Assembly: GCA_002413665.1 (NCBI GenBank)
Contig: DHXK01000053.1
Location: 1 to 5,528, forward strand
Source of the DNA: Legionellales bacterium UBA5158
Lineage (GTDB): Bacteria > Pseudomonadota > Gammaproteobacteria > DSM-16500
DNA: 5,528 nt
Direction of reading: 5' to 3'
In this document: piece by piece, positions 1-5,528 of the stretch
Layout: the number at the start of each line of letters is the position of its first letter
How positions within the stretch are numbered: position 1 is the stretch's first letter
Translations under genes and position numbers: made by a program
Notes under the pieces: model-generated
Told to the model about the DNA's origin: nothing
Databases searched by the model: none
The model's input: the letters and a program-made list of their open reading frames with translations, nothing else

Positions 1-1714
1 TAATTAAACCGCTTGAATAAAGCTGCTCGCATTTTTTTCTTTGCATTTTGCCGCTAGCAGTCTTTGGTATTGTATTTTCTTTTGTTAAAATGACACTATA
101 CACATCAATACTAAAATCCCGGTTAATTGTTCTTTGTATAAGTTCTATCAACTCATTTTGAATGTCTAGTGGTAATGTAGCTTTGATCTCTTGTACGAAT
201 ATCACTTCATTTTTATTTTCAATGTTAACTGAGAAACAAATACGATTTTTTAATTGCTTGTAATCCTCCAAAGCATTTGAAACAGATTTCTCTAAATCTA
301 ATGGGTAATATTTTTTTCCATAGATGACTATGATTTCTTTTAACCTACCTGTAATCCACAATTCTTCACTTTTCAAGAAACCTAAGTCGCCTGTTCGAAA
401 ATATTTTTTGTTGGAGCCTTCCAAGCTAAGATTAAATATTTTCTGAGATTCATCTGGTCTCTGCCAATATTCCCTAACGACAGAGTCTCCAGCTAACCAA
501 ATTTCACCAATTTCACCGTTACTCAATGAAATTAATTTTTCAGGATCTACAATTTCTCCTTGTATACCTGGCAGGAACTTGCCACTGCTAACTACTTTGC
601 GTGTGTTAGCCGATACATTCTCATCTATTTCAACTCTATTATTTTTAAGAGATTCGCTAGATAAATAACAGGTCTTAGGTTTTGTTCTATATGTACCAAC
701 GGTAATTGCCCCTGTCACTTCAGACATCCCATAAGCGGAATTAAAAGCCTCTAACTTAAAACCGCATACGCCAAATTTCTCAGTAAATTTTAGTAGGGTT
801 TCATGTTGCACTTGATCTCCACCATTCACCGCAACTTTCCAATGACTTAGATCTAAATCATTTATATCTTTCTCATTAATTTCTTTAACACATAAATCAT
901 AACCAAAATTAGGACAACCGCTGTGACTGACACCAAAGTGTGTAATTGCTTTCAACCATTGCAGAGGATTCAATATAAAGCTGTCAGTCCTCATTATTAT
1001 TGCCATAGTGCCATGGTAAAGAGGCACTAATAATCCACAAATTAAACCATAAACATGGGTATGTGGCGCCCATGTTAACGTGACGCTTTTTTTAGAATAC
1101 TGCCAAACTTTAATTGTTGATTTTAAACTATGCGATAAATTTTTATGACGTATAATTGCCGCTTTAGGATTAGAGGTAGATCCTGAAGTATATTGTAAAT
1201 AACAAATGGTATCATCTTCTAGTATTGGTTTTTGATACATCACAGAACTATCAATATCAAACTCTGTTGTATCTGCAATAAATAATGGGATGGATGAATT
1301 AAAATTGATAAAAATATTTTTAGCGTACTTTATAAAATTATTTTCAGTTAGAACCCCTGCAATATCTGCATCATTAGCAATACTGAGAATACTTTCTTGT
1401 GTTTTTTCATCCTCTCCCTCGCGAGGTACTTGCACAGGAACAGCAATCACGCCCGCATATAAACATCCCATAAAAGCACTGATAAATTCAATACCTGCTG
1501 GGTAAAGAATCAATACTCGCTCACCGTATAATTTTTTATTTTGTAAGTAGGCTGCTATGCTTCGCGCTTTTTTATCTAATTCTTGATAGGTTATTTTATT
1601 TGTAACATCCAACCCATCCGCTAAAAACTTAAATGCTGTTGAATGTGGAGATACAATAGATTTTCTTTGCAATGATGAAACTAATGAGGAAGGTTTGTTA
1701 ATAAAACTAAGCAT
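1..1714 (-). CDS. Fatty acyl-AMP ligase (FAAL) domain protein, partial (runs off the left edge)
   Basis: The reverse strand is open from about 1714 to the window edge without a stop (571 codons). It carries the adenylate-forming core motifs: YTSGSTSNPK at residues 175-184, YGMSE at 328-332, RTGDLG at 440-445, GRLKE at 456-460 and the A10 motif PKTASGKMQR with its catalytic lysine at about 556. FAAL-type rather than CoA-ligase-type features are LYPAGIEF (70-77), GCLYAGVIAVPV (83-94), PNFGYDLC (268-275) and a VSSG...PG...IVDPE stretch before the GEIW segment. FAALs adenylate a carboxylic acid and pass it to a carrier-protein phosphopantetheine instead of CoA. The A10 lysine lies about 15 codons from the edge, so the ligase domain is nearly complete and the unseen remainder may hold an ACP or PKS/NRPS domains. 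Start choice: ATG at 1714 has a GGA eight bases upstream, while ATG at 1723, three codons earlier, has no visible Shine-Dalgarno. The gene is divergent from the lyase gene, and its probable role is starter activation (inference). The substrate cannot be read directly. Confidence 0.88.
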   Translation of the reverse strand, partial: MLSFINKPSSLVSSLQRKSIVSPHSTAFKFLADGLDVTNKITYQELDKKARSIAAYLQNKKLYGERVLILYPAGIEFISAFMGCLYAGVIAVPVQVPREGEDEKTQESILSIANDADIAGVLTENNFIKYAKNIFINFNSSIPLFIADTTEFDIDSSVMYQKPILEDDTICYLQYTSGSTSNPKAAIIRHKNLSHSLKSTIKVWQYSKKSVTLTWAPHTHVYGLICGLLVPLYHGTMAIIMRTDSFILNPLQWLKAITHFGVSHSGCPNFGYDLCVKEINEKDINDLDLSHWKVAVNGGDQVQHETLLKFTEKFGVCGFKLEAFNSAYGMSEVTGAITVGTYRTKPKTCYLSSESLKNNRVEIDENVSANTRKVVSSGKFLPGIQGEIVDPEKLISLSNGEIGEIWLAGDSVVREYWQRPDESQKIFNLSLEGSNKKYFRTGDLGFLKSEELWITGRLKEIIVIYGKKYYPLDLEKSVSNALEDYKQLKNRICFSVNIENKNEVIFVQEIKATLPLDIQNELIELIQRTINRDFSIDVYSVILTKENTIPKTASGKMQRKKCEQLYSSGLI

Positions 1715-1755
1715 ATCTAACATCCATTTATTGTTGAGGCTCTTGGGCTTGCATG

Positions 1756-1804
1756 ATGTAAATTAATTGTCGCTCGCAATGAAAAACTTACAATTAATTT
1801 GCAT
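1756..1804. repeat. Imperfect 15-bp inverted repeat in the divergent control region
   Basis: The left arm ATGTAAATTAATTGT (1756-1770) and the reverse complement of the right arm (1790-1804), ATGCAAATTAATTGT, agree at 14 of 15 positions, with 11 consecutive exact matches next to a 19-base spacer. Arm centres are 34 bp apart, a little over three helical turns. It lies 33-90 bp upstream of the FAAL start, where an operator for a dimeric regulator or a DNA-looping site would fit. The core AATTAATT is itself palindromic and AT-rich, so part of the match could be compositional. Function is unknown. Confidence 0.5.
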
Positions 1805-1919
1805 AATACAACCACTAGTCCTCTTAGGTTCTTTAAAATACAAGCTAAATTAATAATAGTCTATGAAAGTTTTAGGGTCGAGTTGGAAAATTTGTTCGCT
1901 GTTATAGAATGCTTTAAGC

Positions 1920-1925
1920 TATAAT
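1920..1925 (+). promoter_or_regulatory. Candidate -10 box for the lyase-acyltransferase operon
   Basis: There is a perfect TATAAT hexamer 59 bases before the lyase start codon, which would place transcription start near 1932 and give a leader of roughly 50 bases. No good -35 sits at 16-18 bp. The nearest TTG-containing hexamer, TTGTTC at 1892-1897, is 22 bp away, so the promoter may need an activator or the hexamer may be chance in AT-rich DNA. Confidence 0.35.
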
Positions 1926-1946
1926 AAATTCTCCCTACAATATAAG

Positions 1947-1969
1947 TAACGTTTTGTACCAAAATGTTA
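1947..1969 (+). promoter_or_regulatory. Palindrome between -10 box and Shine-Dalgarno (operator or leader hairpin)
   Basis: The arms TAACGTTTTG (1947-1956) and CAAAATGTTA (1960-1969) pair at 9 of 10 positions, the tenth being a G-T wobble, around a 3-base spacer TAC. The element ends two bases before the AAAGGA Shine-Dalgarno (1972-1977) of the lyase gene. As DNA it has the size and symmetry of a dimeric repressor operator placed just after the transcription start. As RNA it could form a 10-pair hairpin beside the ribosome binding site. Which of these applies, if either, cannot be read from the sequence. Confidence 0.5.
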
Positions 1970-1983
1970 TTAAAGGATGATTA

Positions 1984-3612
1984 ATGTCAGATATTGCAAT
2001 GGAATGTAAAATTGAAAATATACAAAATAATTCTTCGCCAAAAAAACAAATTATTATTGGTGTCGGACAAAAATTAACACTGGGTGATGCAAAATTACTA
2101 GCCCATCAATCAGTTCCTGTAAGCCTAAATTCACTATCTTTTGTTAATATGACAAAATCATTTAATTTTCTGCAGCGCTGCGTGGATGAACGCATGCCAA
2201 TTTATGGTGTCAATACCAACTTTGGTGATCAAGTCGGTTTCTTAGATGCACATTTAAAAAATCATGACCAACTTCCAAGTTATGAATCAATTAGTTATCG
2301 TCAAGAAAATTTAATTCGTTCAATGGCGTGTAGTGCCGGAAATATTATGTCCCCTGATATAATACGCATTACGATGATGTTAAGAGCTCATTGCTTAGCT
2401 CAAGGATACTCTGGCGTTAATCCTGCAACGGTTGAAGCTATATTAGCGTACCTGAATGCAGGCATTGTTCCCATTGTGCGTCAATATGGATCTATCGGTG
2501 CGAGCGGTGACCTCATACCGCTTTCTTCTATTGCTGCTTGTATCATAGGAGAGGATGTTGATGTGCTTTATCGTGGGGAAATGATGAAGGCACCAGTCGC
2601 AATGAAACTAGCAGGCATAGAAAAACTGCGCCCCAAATTACGCGATGGTTTAGCGATGATTAATGGCACTTCATTTATGACAGGGATTGCAAGTTTAGCA
2701 ATATACAATCTTAAACGTTTATACAAACAGATGCTCAGCGCCATTGCTATGTCGCTGGAATCGATGTTAGTCATCAGCAGTGCTTATCATCCTCTGGTGC
2801 ATCAATTGAAAAATCAATCTGGTGAAAAGACTGTTAATCAATTTTTGTTAAATTTCTGGGTAGGAAGTCATTTATTATCAGACTTAGATGAATTACGCAG
2901 CGCCTCAATCAACCCAGATTCCAAAAAAACAGTTAAACCTGTACAAGATTATTATTCTGTACGTTCTGTTGCGCAAGGCTTTGGTCCATTTCATGAAAAT
3001 TTAGAACATGCTGTTATTTGGATAGAAAATGAAATGAATTCTGTGAATGATAATCCTATCGTAGATGCTGATAATGAAGAGATTCATCATGGTGCAAATT
3101 TCATGGGATATTATGTCACAGATAGTTGTGACATTTTAAAAATGAACATTTCACAAGCCTCAACCTGGTTACACGCATTGCTAGCAAATATGGTACATCC
3201 ACGCAAGAACCATCTTTTACCTGCTAATTTGGTTGATCATCCAGGTATTAATAATGGCTTTCGTTCTTTACAATTATTAAGCGCAGCATTAGCCGTTCAA
3301 AATAGAAAACTTGCACAGTCTCATCAAGCTTACACTATTCCAACTGAAGGCGATAACCAGGATGTGAATAGCTTAGGTACGCATGCGGCTCAAGATTTAC
3401 AAGAATCGGTGGCTAATTTAGAACGCTTAACAGCTATTATGTTTTTAGCATCTGCTCAAGCATTAGAATTTCGTGGAATAGAAAAGGCTTCACTCAAAAG
3501 TCAAGCCATCTACAAAACTATTCGTGAACATTCTCCACGAATACATCATTGCAGACCTATGTCTGATGAGTTAATGCGCGTGACTGCATTATTAGAAAAA
3601 GAATTGATATAA
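1984..3612 (+). CDS. MIO-type aromatic amino acid ammonia-lyase or 2,3-aminomutase (phenylalanine-type likely)
   Basis: This 542-residue protein is complete and of normal size for bacterial enzymes of the family. The MIO cofactor triad Ala-Ser-Gly is at 173-175 inside GASGDLIPLSSIA. The catalytic tyrosine loop is YGVNTNFGD from Tyr74. Other active-site landmarks are NGT at 227-229, QDYYSVR at 321-327 and NDNP at 355-358. The C-terminal active-site signature reads NQDVNSLG (458-465), as in PAL/TAL and aminomutases, not the NQEDH of histidine ammonia-lyase. The selectivity pair that is His-containing in tyrosine and histidine enzymes aligns, by eye, with Ser113-Met114, so phenylalanine or another non-hydroxylated aromatic substrate is favoured. 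The product would be trans-cinnamate (lyase) or beta-phenylalanine (aminomutase). YGVNT followed by a non-glycine residue (Asn79) and the QENLI stretch at 107-111 recall AdmH-type aminomutases, so that option stays open. The start is supported by AAAGGA six bases upstream. It heads an apparent operon with the acyltransferase 44 bases downstream and probably supplies an aromatic starter or building block to a polyketide pathway. Confidence 0.9.
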   Translation: MSDIAMECKIENIQNNSSPKKQIIIGVGQKLTLGDAKLLAHQSVPVSLNSLSFVNMTKSFNFLQRCVDERMPIYGVNTNFGDQVGFLDAHLKNHDQLPSYESISYRQENLIRSMACSAGNIMSPDIIRITMMLRAHCLAQGYSGVNPATVEAILAYLNAGIVPIVRQYGSIGASGDLIPLSSIAACIIGEDVDVLYRGEMMKAPVAMKLAGIEKLRPKLRDGLAMINGTSFMTGIASLAIYNLKRLYKQMLSAIAMSLESMLVISSAYHPLVHQLKNQSGEKTVNQFLLNFWVGSHLLSDLDELRSASINPDSKKTVKPVQDYYSVRSVAQGFGPFHENLEHAVIWIENEMNSVNDNPIVDADNEEIHHGANFMGYYVTDSCDILKMNISQASTWLHALLANMVHPRKNHLLPANLVDHPGINNGFRSLQLLSAALAVQNRKLAQSHQAYTIPTEGDNQDVNSLGTHAAQDLQESVANLERLTAIMFLASAQALEFRGIEKASLKSQAIYKTIREHSPRIHHCRPMSDELMRVTALLEKELI

Positions 3613-3656
3613 AAATATGAATGAGTATTTAATTTAACTTACACAGAGATCAACTA

Positions 3657-4502
3657 ATGCTAACGTATCTTTTCCCAGGCCAAGGTTCACAATTTAAAGG
3701 CATGGGAGAAAATTTATTTTCTGAATTTCCTGATCTCATACAGCTTGCAGATGACATTTTAGGTTACTCGATCTCAACACTGTGTCTTCATGATCCACAT
3801 GAACAACTCAATCAAACGCAATTCACTCAACCTGCACTTTACACAGTAAACGCTCTCTCCTATTTAAAAAAAATGAAAGATGCTCCACTACAACCAGATT
3901 TTTGTTTAGGTCATAGCTTAGGAGAATACGATGCGCTTTTTGCTGCGGGTGTTTTTGATTTTGCAACAGGCTTGCGCCTAGTTCAAAAACGTGGCGAGCT
4001 GATGAGCAAAGAAAAAGATGGTGCAATGGCAGCTGTTATTGGAATGACAATTGAAGAGGTAGAAAATTTTTTACAGGAAAATAATTCTTCCTCAATCGCA
4101 ATTGCAAACCATAATTCTAATTTACAAACTGTCATTTCTGGGCTTAAACATGATATCGATGCAATCGTTTTGAAATGTCAGAAAATGACTACCATCAGAG
4201 TGATACCACTAAAAGTGAGCGGCGCGTTTCACTCACATTACATGAAACCCGCTCAAGAAAAATTTATAGAATTTTTACATCCATTTGAATTTTCTACACC
4301 TTCAATTCCTGTTTTAGCTAATGTGAACGCGCAATCTTATCATCCTGCTAATATCAAAAAAAATCTTACAGATCAGATCTCAACTACTGTACGCTGGATC
4401 ACCTCTATTCAAAAATTAAATAATAAGGCCATGAGCTTTGAAGAAGTTGGGCCAGGAAAAGTTCTTAGTGGATTGGTAAATAATATTACACATAATAGAT
4501 AA
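3657..4502 (+). CDS. Free-standing malonyl-CoA:ACP acyltransferase, trans-AT PKS type
   Basis: This 281-residue protein is a complete FabD-like acyltransferase. The N-terminal GQGSQ is at 8-12, the nucleophile elbow GHSLGE at 85-90 gives catalytic Ser87, and the substrate-carboxylate arginine is Arg112 (KRGELM). The second catalytic residue is His192 in SGAFHSHYM, and GPGKVLSGL at 265-273 closes the fold. A phenylalanine before His192 (AFH) marks malonyl rather than methylmalonyl preference. The segments LGHSLGEYDALFAAGVFDFA (84-103) and VSGAFHSHYM resemble discrete ATs of trans-AT PKS clusters (PksC/PedC type) more than the housekeeping FabD of fatty acid synthesis; this is by eye. It moves malonyl from CoA to carrier domains of a PKS lacking its own AT domains, which must lie outside this window. 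It follows the lyase by 44 bases with only a weak AGAG ribosome binding site seven bases before ATG, so it is likely cotranscribed. It ends with tandem stops TAA TAG. Confidence 0.92.
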   Translation: MLTYLFPGQGSQFKGMGENLFSEFPDLIQLADDILGYSISTLCLHDPHEQLNQTQFTQPALYTVNALSYLKKMKDAPLQPDFCLGHSLGEYDALFAAGVFDFATGLRLVQKRGELMSKEKDGAMAAVIGMTIEEVENFLQENNSSSIAIANHNSNLQTVISGLKHDIDAIVLKCQKMTTIRVIPLKVSGAFHSHYMKPAQEKFIEFLHPFEFSTPSIPVLANVNAQSYHPANIKKNLTDQISTTVRWITSIQKLNNKAMSFEEVGPGKVLSGLVNNITHNR

Positions 4503-4505
4503 TAG

Positions 4506-4670
4506 ATGATGTGGGAACGTATGGATTTTAGACGCATTTCTCTTCACGCAGAAAGAAGAAACATGCTGGAGCTTGTCATTCATTCCCACTTGGAAAAGTG
4601 GTTTGCCTATAACGGTATTGTTAAAAAAGAACTAGAAGGTAACTTTGTAGAAAATTGTTGTGAGAGCTGA
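4506..4670 (+). CDS. Short unrecognised ORF directly after the acyltransferase (54 aa, doubtful)
   Basis: ATG follows immediately after the TAA-TAG tandem stop of the acyltransferase and is in the same frame. The predicted peptide begins MMWERMDFRRISLHAERR and is highly charged and helix-prone (residues 5-33), then loses character after about codon 33, where it overlaps the reverse-strand fragment at 4607-4792. I do not recognise a family. It could be the intact beginning of a further operon gene whose remainder was lost at a junction near 4605, a tiny accessory protein, or chance. No strong Shine-Dalgarno is visible; a GGGA lies at 4513-4516, upstream of an alternative in-frame ATG at 4521. 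Confidence 0.25.
   Translation: MMWERMDFRRISLHAERRNMLELVIHSHLEKWFAYNGIVKKELEGNFVENCCES
4586..4601 (+). other. Perfect 6-bp hairpin with GGAA loop
   Basis: CCACTT (4586-4591) and AAGTGG (4596-4601) pair perfectly around a GGAA loop, which is of the GNRA type. It lies 84 bases after the acyltransferase stop. It is followed only by TTTG, not a T tract, so it is not a convincing intrinsic terminator. It might protect an mRNA end, or it may be chance. Confidence 0.25.
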
Positions 4671-4792
4671 AGAATCAACATGTAGATGCACAATGAAGCA
4701 ACCGTATTAATAATCAGTCTACCCATTGCATTACGTTCTTTTATTAACTCTAATTCATTCTTTAATCGATCAAATATAACTTTATTACTCAC
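4607..4792 (-). pseudogene. Displaced coil-plus-membrane-helix fragment, probably of a cNMP/CPBP family gene
   Basis: The reading frame encodes 61 residues. A charged helix with heptad character (FDRLKNELELIKERN, 7-21) runs into a single strong membrane helix (about 24-43), then an LPSSSFLTIPL tail before the stop. It begins only at a GTG placed right after a TGA in the same frame, which is unlike a true gene start. From memory of the family, proteins joining an N-terminal cNMP-binding domain to a C-terminal CPBP protease have exactly such a linker (KKELE...AMG..., a TM helix, then LPS...T..LP) between the two domains. The piece lies downstream of the CPBP remnant on the same strand instead of between the domains, so it looks rearranged or is the residue of a second copy. 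An independent small membrane protein is possible but less likely. Confidence 0.4.
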
Positions 4793-4837
4793 TCATTAAG
4801 CTATTCCTTGCATCAGGAAGATGTAAAAATCAAGCTC

Positions 4838-5287
4838 CTAAAGAATACCAACGATACATAATGCCCATATTCCAATAATAAGATGAGATGCAATAACGCC
4901 AACTAAAGTACGATGGCGTGAGTATAACCATCCCCAAAACAATCCTGGTATAAAAACAATAAATGTAGTCAACAATGATATATGTAAGTGAGTAATACTA
5001 AATAAAAGATTTGAAAGAACGATAGACCAAAAAATTTTATATCGACCTTGCATAAACTCTTGAAAAGAGCCCTGCAACACACCTCTAACTATGAATTCTT
5101 GTAGAGGCACAAATAATAGATATAACGAAATAAAAACTAGTGTAGATATTTGCATATCAAACAATGATCGGTGTGAAAACATTGGGGAATAGTGAATTAA
5201 CATCCATTTATATAAAACACACAATATTGCCAATATTCCCGTAAAATAAAATGATTCTTTTAACGATGCGTGCCGTGACTGATTTAG
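4838..5287 (-). pseudogene. CPBP-family intramembrane protease C-terminal part, start lost by frameshift
   Basis: The frame is open from a TAA at 5288-5290 to a TAG at 4838-4840. It has no credible start: the TTG at 5233 has no Shine-Dalgarno, and the first ATG (5203) already lies inside the first hydrophobic segment. CPBP (Abi/Rce1-like) signatures, numbered from the TTG, are QEFIVR at 45-50 (motif 1, with Glu46 and Arg50; usually EExxxR, here Gln first), THLH at 81-84 (motif 2), GLFWGWLY at 97-104 and SHLIIG at 116-121 with His117 (motif 3). Four hydrophobic spans lie at roughly 30-44, 68-80, 86-102 and 110-130. CPBP proteins are membrane metalloproteases or protein-protection factors; the target cannot be told here. 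Upstream codons of the same frame (SLKESFYFTGILAIL) still read like membrane protein, so the protein once continued into the cNMP fragment. At under 150 residues it lacks the first helices of the family and is probably not functional. Confidence 0.65.
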
Positions 5288-5513
5288 TTAAGTTTTTAAA
5301 AATTGTAGAAAAAATTGATTGAGAAGTAGTAGCATTCGTAAGAAAACGATTTAATTTATTTGAAAATGAATATTGTTCGTTATCAGATAAAACACGCAGC
5401 TGAGGAATAGAGAGCTGCAAAGTAACACACTCAGTAAGAGCAACGATAGAAGCAGAGCGTGGTGAGTGATCTAAAACACTGACTTCCCCCAAAACAGCAC
5501 CTGCGTGGGCGTG
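5208..5513 (-). pseudogene. Cyclic-nucleotide-binding (cNMP) domain fragment, 5' half of the broken cNMP/CPBP gene
   Basis: The frame reads HAHAGAVLGEVSVLDHSP, then RSASIVALTECVTLQLS. This is the end of the cNMP beta-barrel, with the phosphate-binding cassette pattern GE...PRSA (Gly-Glu, then Arg-Ser-Ala nine residues on). It is followed by helical residues (QYSFSNKLNRFLTNATTSQ) typical of the domain's C-terminal helix. An in-frame TGA at 5514-5516 cuts it off from the first barrel strands, while another frame upstream reads TLADTP, suggesting a second indel. Downstream, the frame overlaps the CPBP frame by about 80 bases and ends in meaningless sequence (RIVKRIILFYGN...). It is therefore read as a frameshifted remnant of one gene with the CPBP part, not a separate regulator. 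The window ends 15 bases upstream, so the true 5' end is unseen. Confidence 0.6.
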
Positions 5514-5528
5514 TCAGCTAAAGTGTGT

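Noticed and set aside
1290..1505. A 71-codon plus-strand open frame
   Set aside because: It lies wholly opposite the FAAL coding sequence, which has clear family motifs through this stretch; it is a shadow frame.
1707..1727. A six-codon minus-strand ORF (ATG at 1727) overlapping the FAAL start
   Set aside because: It has no ribosome binding site, and such a short frame is expected by chance; a translational-coupling role cannot be supported.
1972..1980. CsrA-like AAGGATG at the lyase ribosome binding site
   Set aside because: The motif largely coincides with an ordinary Shine-Dalgarno, and the GGA is not in a hairpin loop, so it is not evidence of CsrA control.
2568..2774. A 68-codon minus-strand open frame
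   Set aside because: It is antisense to the middle of the lyase gene, including its NGT active-site segment, with no recognisable protein features.
1984..3612. Histidine ammonia-lyase (HutH) of histidine degradation
   Set aside because: The signature NQDVNSLG and lack of the selectivity histidine do not fit HutH, and no hut genes are adjacent.
3823..4026. A 67-codon minus-strand open frame
   Set aside because: It is antisense to the acyltransferase catalytic region and has no supporting features.
3657..4502. Housekeeping FabD of fatty acid synthesis
   Set aside because: There are no fab genes beside it; the SGAFHSHYM and YDALFAAGVFDFA segments and the lyase/FAAL neighbours favour a dedicated trans-AT.
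4803..4830. Possible terminator after the CPBP remnant
   Set aside because: Only four base pairs can form (CATC/GATG) and no T run follows in the reading direction.

Overview
This AT-rich window looks like one edge of an aryl-primed polyketide biosynthetic gene cluster from a gammaproteobacterium, most likely Legionella or a close relative. The host assignment is inference. It rests on base composition, codon use, and a degraded cyclic-nucleotide-binding/CPBP membrane-protease gene of a kind I associate with Legionellales.

Layout. Bases 1-1714 (minus strand) hold a fatty acyl-AMP ligase (FAAL) domain that is still open at the left edge, so only the N-terminal part of the protein is seen and carrier or PKS/NRPS domains may follow. 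Bases 1715-1983 are a divergent control region with two well-matched inverted repeats, a consensus -10 box and a good Shine-Dalgarno. Bases 1984-3612 (plus) encode a complete MIO-type aromatic amino acid lyase or aminomutase whose signature is of the phenylalanine/tyrosine type rather than the histidine type. Bases 3657-4502 (plus) encode a complete free-standing malonyl-CoA:ACP acyltransferase of the kind that serves trans-AT polyketide synthases. Bases 4506-4670 hold a short unrecognised reading frame directly after the acyltransferase stop codons. Bases 4607-5528 (minus) contain pieces of a broken cNMP-binding/CPBP gene: a cNMP-domain end, the CPBP catalytic part in a shifted frame, and further downstream a small coil-plus-membrane-helix piece that seems to belong between them.

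How the genes may work together. The lyase would turn phenylalanine (or a similar amino acid) into trans-cinnamate, or into a beta-amino acid if it is an aminomutase. The FAAL would adenylate the acid and load it on a carrier domain as starter. The acyltransferase would supply malonyl units to a PKS without AT domains, which is not in this window. From memory, this gene set suits the blue-white fluorophore legioliulin of fluorescent Legionella (a cinnamoyl starter extended by malonyl units). That is the leading hypothesis, not a proven identification. No RNA gene, CRISPR array, insertion sequence or convincing terminator was seen.
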